A DNA stretch of 64,000 nt from Nilaparvata lugens (taxonomy: Eukaryota > Arthropoda > Insecta > Hemiptera > Delphacidae): contig NC_052508.1 of assembly GCF_014356525.2 (NCBI RefSeq), positions 60,825,800 to 60,889,799 on the forward strand, in the 5' to 3' direction. Under the pieces are notes generated by a model. It was not told the DNA's origin and ran no database searches. It worked only from the letters and a program-made list of their open reading frames with translations. This document shows, one piece after another, positions 1 to 13,500 of the stretch. Position numbers and translations under genes: made by a program. The first letter of the stretch is position 1. Every line of letters starts with the position of its first letter.

Positions 1-3000
1 TCTCAACTCATGGTTCATATTTTAAATTGCTTTTCATGACCGAAAGTTGAATCATAAGAAAGTACTCCATTGATAGTCTAAAGACATGGAACAAATAAAT
101 AACTTAATAATATTTCTTAACTAAGTAACGTATAAAAATACCGGTACTTTGAGCGATAAATTATCTATTAATGAAATTATCAATATTTGGCAGAGTTCAC
201 AAGAATAATAATTAATAAGTAAATGATGTTTCTATACAAACACTACATTATTCGACTGAAATATAGAGCTACATTATTTTATTAACTAACATTGAATCTA
301 CGAGTAGCCTATTATCTTGAATTAAATTTCAATTTGACAATCGAGTCATCTATCTATTTTCTATCTTACATCAAAAGCACATACAAAAAATACAATATTA
401 TTGTCGAATTCAATCTCATACAGGTTTCAACATGATCATTACTGTAGTTTACTCTAGAAATATTTTACTGCTTGGAAATTCATGAATTATTAAAGCAGAA
501 ATACTTGGAAGTTCAAGATGGAACCTAATTTCATAGAAGTTAGTCTACTACAAGTAATAAACATGTTAGACCACTCATGAACCACAACAGGTACATTATA
601 TAATATATAATATAACTTAATAGTTATAAATACACAGGATGAATATAATATTAAAATATGTGCTTTGAAGTATAATATACTGTAGGCCTAGAACCGTTAT
701 AACATATTCAAACCAATAATTGCTTGCCCTATTTTCATTTAAAAATAATTAAACAAAATTATCACAAAGATTTTTAATTTTGGTCAGAACAAAACTATTG
801 GAATTTCTTCGTTTATAAAGCATAAAATCTTTCTCCAATTTTTATTGGTTTTCATGAGACAGGATATAATTATATATTCATATTCTATTGAATGAAAAAG
901 ACTAAGAAATTGTCAACAACTACAGATTTATTGATACTTAGAAAGACCGGTTTCGGTTATTACACCATTGTCAAACGTATCAATTAATCTGTGGTTTTTG
1001 ACAATTTCTTAGTCTTTTTCATTCAATATGAATAATTACCACAATATCAACTTCTCATATTCTATTCTTCATGATCAGGAGTTACATTTTTACTTCCTAC
1101 AAATTTTCATGAAATAGTATCTTCTATTTACTTCACTTTATTGTTTTACTATACCATGTAACTGTTTCATAAAAAGTATGAAACATTTTGTCGAACTTTA
1201 GGATCAAATATTGAAATATTTATCGTGCATGATTGATGGGCAAATATTATAATTAAATTAGTTACATAGTTTATTGTCATTCATATGAAGTAGATTTCGT
1301 AAAGAAAGCCAAGATTTTTAAATACCTTATCCTTTACGATTGATTAAAAAGTTAAATATTGTTAATCAACTTCAAATTCATACTGTCAGTGATGAAAATT
1401 AATCTGCAAAAAGCTTTAATACAAATGGAAATAATTTTGGAAATACAAAATTAACTCAAGTTATAGAGAAAGTTATACGTAAGTGAAACAGGAAAGTCAA
1501 AAAAGTATTTTATTGTTGAATCAACTATTTTACAGATTACAATTATTAATAGAGAGTTATAAAGAAATATAGTTTTGGCTCCCGCTAATTTCTGTACAAT
1601 TCATAATCAATAATTATTTGAATGAATCATCCACCATCTACAATACAATCACAGCCAGTTCTCTATTGTTTGATAATTCAATTCAATTATTAATGAATAC
1701 TTTCAAGAATAATGACTCTTCAATTGATATCATCAGTAGGCTACTTCTTCTATGTCAAACATTCTCTCAGAAATTAATTTATTTTCAAACACTGAAGTTA
1801 GTTATTTTAATATACAGGATTACTTTAGAATTTTACAGTTTGGAAGATATTATATTTTCTGACACAATAAAATTGTATTTACAAGATTTTTATTTCATTT
1901 TTATTCGGAAATAATATGTTCAGGGGCGTTTTTATTATGTCAAACTCCTTATTTTTAGAATTAAGTAATTTATAAGCTACAAGCGGGATTCGAATTAATG
2001 ATTAATTATTATTACTTTTAAAATAGCTTTTACAAAAGCCCAATGAATTTCGACCGGGATTAAAAGCTACGGGAACCAATTAGAGAAGCTTTATTTCTGA
2101 AAAAAACCCTTCTGATGTTCTCGTGGAATTTAAAATTCAACAGGATTTTGTGCAAGTGGGATCTAGCCTTGGTTCAATATAGCAAGATTCACTTTGACCT
2201 GTTAGCATCCTTTCATGGTTTAATGCTTTTTATGGATGTTGACAGTCTAAAGTATTTCTCTCTATAGAAACTGTATAGCCTCATAAAAAGCCGGATTTTT
2301 TCAATTGAAAAAAAAAATAGCCATAGCCAAATAATTGAAGTATCAAATAAAATTAGAATACTTAGAACTAATTGTTATAAAAGGCGCATAATATACATGA
2401 ATTAATAATATAAAAATTATTAGTATATTACATGATAATAAAATATCAATTTATAAATTTACAACTAATTTACAATTCAATTTGAATTTTAAATACATAC
2501 ATGGTATCCTCGCCGTTTCAATAAATATTTTTCAATGATACCATTAAGGCCCAGCCATCAAGACAAAACAATCATAAGTTCAAATCGTAAAAACTAATAT
2601 AAATTGAATAAGATAGTATGAAATATCATAAAATAAAATAATACTAATCTACAAAATGACGTGAAGTAATTCAATATCATTGGATAAAATGGGAGTGTAT
2701 TTGTATATCACAAGTTAAGAGAATCAGTAATTTAATATCATCAAGTTCAGAAAATGAATCATATAATATCACGGGTACTTGTATCACTTATAATCATCTC
2801 TAAGATTTAAAAAATGTCATCTCTTTGATCAAATACCAACAAATTATTTGAAACGCCCACAGTATTTTCAATTATATATCGAGACAAATTTATCTAGCCT
2901 ATTGTGAGTTGAAAATTATAATCACATTGATTTGAAATTCCTGCCAATTTATGAACAAAAGTTATTAAAAAATCGGTTACACAAATTATTGAGAATATAA

Positions 3001-3300
3001 ATAATACCTTATTATATGCTATAATATTTAGAATCAGTTTCTTGAAATACCTCCACTATTAAAAAAATCATTATTGTTAAAATACGTTAAAATAATAATC
3101 ATATTTAAATAAAAAATAAGCACACACATAAACTTATTCTATCCTTCGAGAAATGGTAACACTCATTTACTAAGGGTTGCCCTTCCAGTAAGTAATTGAA
3201 TGCTTTAATCTACTAAAATTACTTTAGTATTGAAGAATATTGAGATTCACAATACATTAATAACATTTCCAGCTTGAAAAATTTTATAATAAACTAATTA
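1..3300. other. AT-rich non-coding sequence
   Basis: Apart from the inverted repeat at 887-1027 I see no gene, RNA or conserved motif. The 98-codon plus-strand frame at 1618-1914 has low-complexity composition and no family likeness. Confidence 0.6.
887..1027. repeat. Inverted repeat, 30-bp perfect arms
   Basis: 887-916 and 998-1027 are perfect inverted copies (both hold AAGACTAAGAAATTGTCAA). Between them is CCGGTTTCGGTTATTACACC, a motif of a dispersed family. It is probably a MITE. Confidence 0.7.
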
Positions 3301-3307
3301 TTTTGTG

Positions 3308-3515
3308 ACTCAATGGCCGTTTTTACGCATATTAATTTTGCAACGACACGATATAGACACGACACCCTAATGTCCTCCGATTTGTTGCCGACACGACAGA
3401 ATGTTTCCGATTGGCTGATTCAAATCAAAGACCATTGATCTAATTAGCCAATCGGAGGATATTCTGGTTGCTGTGCCGCCGCAAAATCGTTGGGTGAAAA
3501 CGGTCATTGAGTGAC
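3308..3515. mobile_element. MITE with CAATGGCCGTTTTTAC-type ends
   Basis: CTCAATGGCCGTTTTTAC is mirrored by GTGAAAACGGTCATTGAG. Internal inverted segments (CCGATTGGCTGA / TTAGCCAATCGG) fit a foldback structure. Confidence 0.65.
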
Positions 3516-3588
3516 AGTGACAAATTTGACAAGAAATGCAATTAAAACAATGAAGAGGTTGAATGATTTTGAGAAATAATAGATTAGA

Positions 3589-3683
3589 AAAAAGATTATA
3601 TTAAATAGAAAAATCTGTTTGACAGATTTGAATGAAAAAAAGATTATATCAAATAGAAAAATCTGTTTGACAGATTTGAATGA
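3589..3683. repeat. Tandem duplication of ~48 bp
   Basis: AATCTGTTTGACAGATTTGA occurs twice, preceded each time by GATTATAT(T/C)AAATAGAAA. The copies are nearly identical and therefore young. Confidence 0.8.
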
Positions 3684-3769
3684 TCCCTTAACAGACCTAT
3701 GTTGTGAAGATCACTTAGAATGACAATGGTTTTTAAGAACGACATCTTGGAGATGCTACACGTCTTAGA

Positions 3770-4241
3770 CTGGGGTTGGACCAAACGAGTGAATGCTTAT
3801 TCTGAACAAAATATTAATAAAATACCGAAACATCATATAAAGACCAACCGACACAGTATTCCTAGTTTAACAGCTTTGAAGCTGGGAGAGGAAAGATTAA
3901 TGGAAACCGGGATATACCTAGTTCAATAGCTGTGGAGCTGAGAGAGGAATCATCATAGAATTGTGCCCATATCGGGCGGAATTCTACAGAATTAATTCAT
4001 GGTTGAAGACATAATTATTTTCTCATGCCTCTCATTTATGTAATGTTGTTTCCATGTGTTTCATGCTCCAAGGGCCATTTGTCCCCATCTACATTTAACG
4101 CTGAACTTTACTTACGTTTACTTGTAGATATGGTTGAATTTATCATAATGTATTGCATACGAGGTTTAAACGAACAGCTGACATTTCTCCGCTTAAACCG
4201 AGTATCTGCATACGGGCCTTAGGCTCGTTTGGTCCAACCCC
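3770..4241. mobile_element. hAT-like MITE, 8-bp target duplication
   Basis: The ends are inverted: CTGGGGTTGGACCAAACGAG at the left and the complement CTCGTTTGGTCCAACCCC at the right. GTCTTAGA flanks both sides (3762-3769 and 4242-4249). An 8-bp duplication is typical of hAT elements. It has no transposase. Confidence 0.8.
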
Positions 4242-4332
4242 GTCTTAGAACGACGATTGAAAATTGAGATCTTAGAAGATCTAGGGTTTTAGATTAGAGA
4301 CGCTTTACTTTTTAGTTATCCGTCTTACATGA

Positions 4333-4562
4333 TTACTTGGTGACAATGTTGTACATGCTGACGTATGTGCCGAAAATGAATCCGAAGATACCGAAGAGCA
4401 GAATGAAGATGTCCTTGATGATGAGCGCCGGTGACAGACCCTTGTCCCAGAACGTGACCATCTCGATGATCGGCGGAAAGATGAGGGCCAGCATTGACGA
4501 ACTCACTGCGCCGACCAGCGAGATTACCGCAGACAGGTTGGGAACTGCCACCGCTAGCAGAA
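4333..4562 (-). CDS. PAT coding exon 9 (C-terminus, TAA stop)
   Basis: The acceptor is TTTTGCAG. It encodes [17 protein letters not shown], the [20 protein letters not shown] segment and a last hydrophobic helix ending MYNIVTK, followed by TAA at 4335-4333. A 472-bp hAT-like MITE begins 92 bp beyond the stop, so the 3' UTR may run into it. Confidence 0.95.
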
Positions 4563-7500
4563 CTGCAAAAACACATTATTCAATAATTAATTAATCGATA
4601 GTATGAAAAAAATTGATTAAACATTTAAAACTAAAACATTAATACAGGCGAGATGTCAAGACCAAATTTCCACCTAGAATCAAAAATCTTCATTCTAAAT
4701 TTAAAAAAAAAATTAAAACGCATATAACATAAGCCAAATTTGGTCAAAATGAGTAACATTCATTCACTTTAAGCACTTTACTTGAGTGCACTTTAAGTCC
4801 TATTTCCGAACACAAAAAATGACCTACTTCTTGCTTCAATACAGCCTATTTCTGGAACCATTAGGCTGGCCACTAAAGGTAGGACATGCCTGATACAAAT
4901 GTCGTCATACATTGTTGTGTCATCACAGCGAAAGGCCTCTGGCTTATGACAAAACATGCATGATGAACATGTGTTTGTCATGCATGTTCTACCGTTTGTG
5001 GCCAGCCTATAACATTCGAAAAAAGCTTTTGAAACCAAATCTTTTCATTTAGCAAAGATGGTTCAACTTCATGAATCATGAACTAAAATTCGGTCAAAAT
5101 ATGTAACATTCATTCACCGTGTGTACTTTAAACCACATTTCCAAACAAAAGAAGTACATCTGACTTCATTTCAATACGGGTATGTCTGTTTTTGAAACCA
5201 TTGTCAACAAAACATTAGTCCGTTAGTAAATTGAATTCGTATGGCTTCTTGTTGGTGAGGAGTCTATTTCGGGAAGGTCTTACCTCGCCTCAATAAGTGT
5301 AATTTAAGCCGTCAATTGGCCTTATGACTTCAGCCGAAAGGTTTACAATGTCCGTTCGAAAATTTTAGTTCATTTATTCAATCATTTAACATAACACAAC
5401 TTCCAGAAAAGTACCATAGGCTTAAGCCCAAAACGGTTCCAATTCTAATTTATACCAAAATGTAGCTAGGTGTTTATTGGATTATTGATTTCAAGGATAT
5501 ACTGGCACTCATTAGTTTTGCACGTATCTTTCAATGTATAAAAGGTTCATTACAATAGAAAAAGAATTAAACTTATATTAATGAGGTTAGCTACTCACAT
5601 GTGAGACATACAAGGAAAGTACGCAGTGACAACTCAGCCACCTTCTGATAGCTCTCATCGTTGATACGTCGCTTGATGGGTGGCCAGATGATGCTCATTG
5701 GCACATAGAACTGCAGGCAGTATGACAGGAATATAGCCAGTGCCATCATGAGCCTCACTAGCTGTGCCAATCTGCAGCAAAACAAGTTAATTATTCATTT
5801 ATTCGCGGACACAAATTACAAATCATAGAAATATGATTAGGAAGGAACAACAGGCTTGGCCCAAAACTATTCCATTCCCAAATTTTGATAAATTGATAAA
5901 ATGTCCAAAAAATGTTTGTAAAAATGTGAATGATCATCGAAAATTGCCTATAAATTACGTGGCTCAATATTATCAAAATTGAGGAGAGAAACAGTTTTTT
6001 GTTTATCCTGTTGATTCTCTCCCAATCATTAATTTGATATTGTATGCGTTTACTATAGTATCTGATGTAATACTGATTATGAGTGTGGAATTAAAGGGAA
6101 ATATTGTTACAGTTATTGTAGGTATTATTTATTATTTAGCGTATAGCAGATACACAGCACATATAAAGCTCATGAGTCTCAAATGCTTACATATACACTG
6201 TATATTTCCAATTTATTTGAGATGATATGTAGTTTTTGGTCAGGAGAACATAAGATTGTATGACCGCCATCATTTGCTAGTCCATTTAGCGTTAACCAAT
6301 GTGCACCATGGAAGCGAACTACCGTTACACATATTTGAGTTATAAAAACTGATTGCTGGAACAATTTTGAGGTTAAAGAAGTTTTTTTTGAGGTTTGTAT
6401 AAAAATAAAAATCTGATCTCAGTTATGGTAGCAAATTTTTTAATCAAATTATGAAAAAATATATTTTCTTGATTAATTTGACATTAAATTTATTATTTTA
6501 TCAAGTAAATGATAATTATTATTGGATTAAATTTAATGGGATGAATGAGTAACAGATGTGTACAATTACAGTGGCAAAATGGAGAGAATTGGCAACGTTT
6601 TTCTCCTATCATTCTTCACTGCCATTATAACTTGGACCTCATTATAGCACTAACTGCGACTGACTGTAAAGTCGAACCTGTTTGGTGAAATGTTATATTA
6701 TTGGCTGGCCTACTCACAAATCGCGCTGAGGCAGGTAGAGCGTGATGCTTCCGAGCACGGCCCGATCACCGTACTTGAGATAGCCGAAGAACCCGACAGC
6801 CGTATACAGGCAGGCTACGATCACCATCGAGGTGTTCAGCACACCGGCCAGTCCGCCAAAGTCCTGTGGCGTTTTCATGTTGTTCTCCAGTGGTAGCACC
6901 TGCAAAACAACACATTACATCGTAATACTACTGAGCCCGCGAGCTGGAGAACTTGCTCAAAATATATCACACTTATAAATTAATAAGAACATTATAAAAA
7001 CTTGTAGTACCCTTTATTATTAAAAACTTTAAAATATTTAAACGACTAGTTACATTAAATAGTTTTTATAAATTTGTACAAAAGTAGCCCATATAAGTAA
7101 AGTGTTTTTATCACACTTATATTCTGTCAGCTTTTCTATTGAAAGCAGTGGATAGTCAAGAAGAATAGTTCATGTTGCACTGAGTTATTAATTTCATGCA
7201 ATATTGATAATCTAGCTTATTTGTGATTTGAAATTACTTTTCTTATGAACTCTCAATGATATTCTGTTACATCCTCGAAAAGAACAAAGGAGTGAGTCAA
7301 TTTCGTTGACCAACGGACTCGATCTTAAATATAATGTTTCAGGGAATATTTATCGAAATGTTCAAGTTGGTTTATGAAAGTATTCGAAAGTTATTTTCGA
7401 ACATACAAACCCACGAACGGAAACCGAGTCAAGCCTTAAGTCAAAAGTAGGAACTCGCAACTCGCAACTCTCGTTTAATAAGAGTGTGAGAGAATGTTTG

Positions 7501-10500
7501 GTCAACCTATTTTATGTATTGATATGTTGTAGTCAGCAGGATATTTAAATTTTCATATCCCTAAGTTCGTATCTTGACGTTAATTCTGAATGTATTCCAA
7601 ATTCAATTCTTCCCGCAGTGGCTTCTTTTGAGTGTTGAACATGATTTAAGTATATGAACACTCACATAAAAACCAATGGAATACTAGTTTTATCCAGGCA
7701 AACAACTGTCAAAGGATGAAAACACCCTTAAGGCTGTGCAAAGGCTAAAAATAAACTTTCTAATGGTGATATTTTTCGAAGTTTTTCGATTTGTATATCA
7801 TGAAGCTATCAAAATGAAAAAGGTTTCTCAGGAAAATATTTTTTTGCAATCATTACTTTTTGAGATATGAGCGCCTAAAGTTTAAATTTTTGGGACAGAA
7901 CATTTCAAGTTTGGTAAGAGATAAATCAATGAGATTTAGAGGATAGATTAGGTATTGTTGATTTAATAAAACAAAAATTTTCTGAAAATATCAATTTTTG
8001 AGAAAGTTATTTAATTTACTAAAAATGACCAGAAATAACTTTTAGTTGAGTTATTTTTGGTTAATTGAATAACTTTCTCAAAAATCGATAATTTCCGAAA
8101 ATTTTTGTTTTACTAGATCAATAATACCTTGAAGAATCTATCCTCTAAATCTCATGGATTTACTTCTTACCGAACTTGAAATGTTCTGTACCAAAAATTT
8201 AAACTTTAGGCGCTTATATCTCAAAAAGTGATAATCGAGAAAAAAGTTTTTCTGAGTAACCTTTTTCATTTTAATAGCTTCATTACATAGAAATCGAAAA
8301 ACTTTGAAAAATATCACCAGTAGAAAGTTTATTTTTAGGCTTTGCACAGCCTTAAAGAACAATGACAGTCTCTTTTCAACCAGCAAAACAGCTATCAATG
8401 TGTGAAAACTCCCAAAAGGATCAATGGATATAATTGGATATGTTTGTGCTTAGCATAATTTACAATTTACAATTTCAATCTAAATTTGGGGAAGGAACAT
8501 TTTTGGGCTTTAAGCCTGTTGTTCCTTTCCCAATCATTCATAGATGAGAATTATATTGTATGTATCAATGTATAGGCTAAATAAATAAATAACATAATCA
8601 CTGAAAAGCCGAACTCAATAAGAAATTGTAATTTTTATAAAGAGAAAAAAATTAAATTCCATTTGAATAACTTGCCATTCAAGCATTGATGATAGTGTAA
8701 AGTGATTCTCACAAGGCAAACCTAATTGATGCCTGAAACTGAACTTGAGCGACATCTACTTTTAACTGTCAAAATAATCGCATGGCAAGCATTGCTGTTG
8801 ATTATGAGGCATGCTGACAGTACAGTGAATCTTACTGAATGATGTCAACACCTATAGTGTAGAGTATTTTTCAAATAATAAATTGATATTGATGTTGTTT
8901 ATTTATGACAGAATGCTGCTAGTTTGATGAAAATCACACTGTATCTGTAGATGAGGTGTAGATGTTGCGGATATGTTTTTCGACAAAAATTGAAATGAAT
9001 AGAATAATGCATGGATGATTGAATGAACTATTGACTGGCTGAATGAACGAATAAATTATTATAAAAAACTAATGAATAAGAAATGACTGAAGAAGAGCAT
9101 AAATGACTAAATAACTGTGGAAAGACTAACTTACATGAACAAATTTATGACTGAATGAAAAAACAAATGACTTGAAAAAATTAATGAGCAATCGAATAAT
9201 TGAACTAACGAATTTATAACTTGAAGAACGAATGAATGACTTAATGTTTGAATAAGTGACTGAATGAACGAATCAATTACTGAATGAATGAATTAATTAT
9301 TTAATAATAATAATAAGAATAAATCATTTTATTTGTACACGGTATAACCATACAAATGAGTTGAGTATAACAAATTCTAACAATGACTAAATTAAACCAC
9401 ATGAACAAAATGTTTGGCAACAGATCAAACTAATAACAAGATCCAATTATAAATTTGCATACAACCACGCACAATAGAAGTACCCACATAACAATCAATA
9501 AACAATATTACCATGAATTGCTAACATTCAACAAGCTCACATTAGAAGCTACAAGGTGATTCCTAATCAATAAATTAAATAGATTCAACACATTCAAATA
9601 GCTCAGTAACTTAAATACATTCATAAAGTTCAGCAAATCCAATAAATTTAATACATTAGACAAATCCACTAAACTCAAAAAACTTAACAATTTCAGTTAA
9701 CTTATCTAATTCAATTAGTTTACAGACTTCACTTTCAATAAAAAGAACCTACTCAATTAACAATAACCATTTTTAACCAAAATCGTTATTGATTATGTAG
9801 CCCTAACGATTTCAGAGACCATAGTATCCCTCCTAGCCAGTGCCTTAGTAGTATACTGATAAATATGTTCAATTTTCTCAACATTAAAATTAGATAATAA
9901 AACCATTATTTTATCAACGTTCTGAACTATGTTATGAACATGATGCACAATGTATTGTATCCTGAGGTCTTCATAAGCGGGACAAATAAGAAGAAAATGC
10001 AGAATTGTTTCTAAGTGTGATTCACAAGCGGGGCATATTTTCTGTGTGTCAACTTGATACCTGTTACCTTTAATTTGAATGAATGTACTTTTTGCCGATA
10101 ATCTCAATTGTGTTACGCACCTAATCATTCGAATTGGCAGCTGAAAAGTAAGCTGTTCTCCCAGTACCGAATCAGGATTGAACATTCCATACAAAGGAGA
10201 CATTTGAGAGTTGTCAGACCTACATCTATCCTCCTTTATCATCCTCCCCGAATACGCTTCCAGGATTCTATTTCTGTTGTTCAGCAAATCCACTGCATCA
10301 AAACCATATTCCGTCCATAAATCCCGAAACTGAACAGTTTCTAACTCCCTCTTCATATAAGACGTCCAATTACCTTCGAATTTTGTTTTTAATAGAAGTC
10401 GATAACACACATGAGGGTACCTAGACTCTGCCATGTTTACAACTTTGATCAACCATGACAGGCATCTTCATTCAAAATACGTAAAAAATTGAGCACTCAC

Positions 10501-13500
10501 CACCCCAATTCCCTCGAACGCATAGATGGCGGTGCCAAAGTAGAGCGGCAGCTGGTGCCAGGACGCGAATGCGTTGACAGACGAAGTCCGCGGCAGGCCT
10601 TGCAGCATGTACATGAAGGAGATGACAATGCCTGTGCCCGTGAGCAGGGCGGCCACTAGCGACACCGGAGTCAGGTACTTGAGGTTTTTCACCCAGTTCA
10701 GCAGGATCATCGGGATCAGGAGGATCAGCAGCAGCCACGGCACGCTGATGCTCATGTAGTAGTGTTTGATCACCTGTCAAACACAAAACACCACGTGACA
10801 ATAAAAAAATGAAATGTATTGTATAGAAGGTCTACAGAAAGTTGAATGTATGAATATGCATTACTTTAAAAACTTATACACACGAGTACAATACATTCGT
10901 TCGACATTTTATGCAGTTGGGTATCATGGAAAAAATATACTATCTTAAAAACTCAAGTTGAGACAGTGTAGGGTCACACCTGCTTATTCAAAGAAACTCA
11001 CAAATTGGGTTAAACTATGCTCGAAATCAATTAAACTGCTAATTAGTACTATTGTACACCAAAGAATTAGTATCGCCACACCAAAGAATGTGAGTGTTTT
11101 TTCACTTCAAAGTTATATTAAAATACAATAGTTATAATGATAGTGAAAACAAGATGGATAACCAACAAAGGAATTTCTGCTAATTAGAGATAGAAATTGA
11201 GCATATATCAATGAAACCATGACAGATGATGTAATGATTCTATGTTTGGCTTTGAAGCATCTAAATTTGAAAATCTACTTTGTGATAATTAAGGACTGGA
11301 AATTTTGTGAAGAATGAAGAACTACAAGACTTAACCTATTTCGGACTATGGGTAAACTTATCTAAATTTGGGAGAGGAATAACATAAGGTTACCTTATTT
11401 TTTCTCTCTCTATCATTTTGATAATGTACTTATTGTATGAATGGATGATTAAAGTTGAGTTGAAGAAGAGTTCTTTGGTCGGACTCCTCTTAGTAATGAC
11501 CAACATGAACCCATGATTAACCTAAGGTCACATTTTGATCGATTTAGTTCCACTAGGCATTTGTAATCTCGTGATACAATAAAGACACAGTTGCATTAAA
11601 TATCGTCTACTAAAGCAGTTAATTGAATAATATAAAAACCGCAGAGCTACTTTAGCTGCTGAAAGTAACAGCAGGGTTACTTTCTACAGACCCAATTGTT
11701 TAGTACGGTTTGATTCATGAAGTTTTTTTAAAATTAATAATAACATCTACTAACCTCATGGAGATTTGCAGCCACAAACACAAAATAGACACAGCAGAAT
11801 CCAAGTTGTGTGATAACAAGGAAGGTATTCACTATTTTCCTGTAAAGACAAAACAAATTTAATCTTAAATACAAGTGGAGTGGTTTGTTTTTAATAGGGA
11901 TGAGACAAAAAACTAAACATCAAAAAATTATTGATAACAATAATTGCAATATCAAATCACAGTCCTTGTTTCAAGTAGACAGTATGTCTCATAGAACTAG
12001 ATTCGCTTTCGTAAGAAGTTGATCATGATCTAAAATAAATTAGTTTTTCCAGATAGTGGTGTAAGAACTGTAAATTTTCTACTGATAAAAAATATTGTCA
12101 ACATGTTACTCATTGATTAAACTTCACAATATAGGAAAAGAAAAGCAGGTCCTAGACATTTATATTTATGATTATGAACAAATTAAGTCCATCAAATTTT
12201 ACAGTATGGAAAAAGACATTGGTTTCTGTAGAACACGCTTCCAAAAAAAGATGCTACAAAAATCAAAATTCATGTTCAAAAGACAACTCTAAAACAAACG
12301 AATAGTCCGAATTGGTAATAAAACCACTCATAGGTTAGAATAGAATTGCAAGAGAGAAATAGTTGAAGGTTCACCTTTTTTCTCTCCTAATAATTTGTTG
12401 TGCAAATACAGTTGAAGAATATTTTCGAATAAGCTTACCTTGCATAACTAGCCAAATTCCTGAGACGGTTCGGTCCCGATCTGAACGCATGATCAGCAAC
12501 TTCAGCAAATCCTAAAGCCGGTATCTGATGCCTTATGCACAATTCGTGCGAACAACTCACCTGAAATTGACAACGGAATAGAATTAAGTTTAGGGAACTT
12601 TTATTATAATGCTATATAATGTAATGTTATATATTATTATTTATTATAATTAACATTAGGGAACTTTGGACTATAGACGGCGAGGTGGAACTACCCTTGG
12701 GTCTCCCCACCATTCAAAGCCATACGCTAATAATAATAATAATAGAATTAAGTTCAAAAAAGTATAAGTTTGAAAAGGTTTCGTTTGTGGCCTGAGTATG
12801 TTGTGCCTTTTCATAAGAGTGTAATAATTGTACACATGATGGACTAAATAAATAGATACAAGAATAGGTACAATCAGTGTTCTCAATTATTGAACACTTT
12901 CCAAATATCAATAAGTATTTTAATTTTAACAAATGACAGTTGCTATGGTATTATTTCTTTAGGGCTACTTCTAATATAAATATAAATAAAAATCTGAATA
13001 CCCTATTAAATTATTTTGCACGACATGTTTCGGTGTTTTCAAGTCAAAATGGCATTAGTAGCCGAAACATGTCGTACAAAATAATTTAAAAGGGTACTCA
13101 GATTTTTATGTTTTTTATATAGTTGCTATCAAAACATAGGTGTAAATATATCAAACATATAGGTGTTAACATTAGTATAGATGCAACATTACATCTTTAT
13201 TTAGTTTGATTCAGCAAACAGTGTTTCGTGGTGGTACAGAGATCAAGGTTTTGAGGAATACTCTGTATACAAACGATAAATAATGGATAAATAGAACATT
13301 CTTCATAAATATGATTATATTTTTTCTACACCTGTTCGTGAAATACTTCTTTACGTAGTGAAAACTCATCGTAAAATAACTGATTTTTGATCTACTTTTC
13401 GCTCGCTGCGCATGCACAGTACGTTTCCTATCTTACCGCTCGCTAAAATTAAGAAATGTTAATGTTTTGACCAGCCATCAGCGTATAGATTGCTGGTTCT

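Noticed and set aside
1618..1914. 98-codon frame in AT-rich DNA
   Set aside because: No start context, domain or splice signals; composition fits chance.
4337..4594. Plus-strand 85-codon frame opposite PAT exon 9
   Set aside because: It is a shadow of a well-supported exon on the other strand and crosses its splice site.
8138..8398. 86-codon minus-strand frame
   Set aside because: It is the right arm of the TTAA foldback element, non-coding and mirrored in the left arm.
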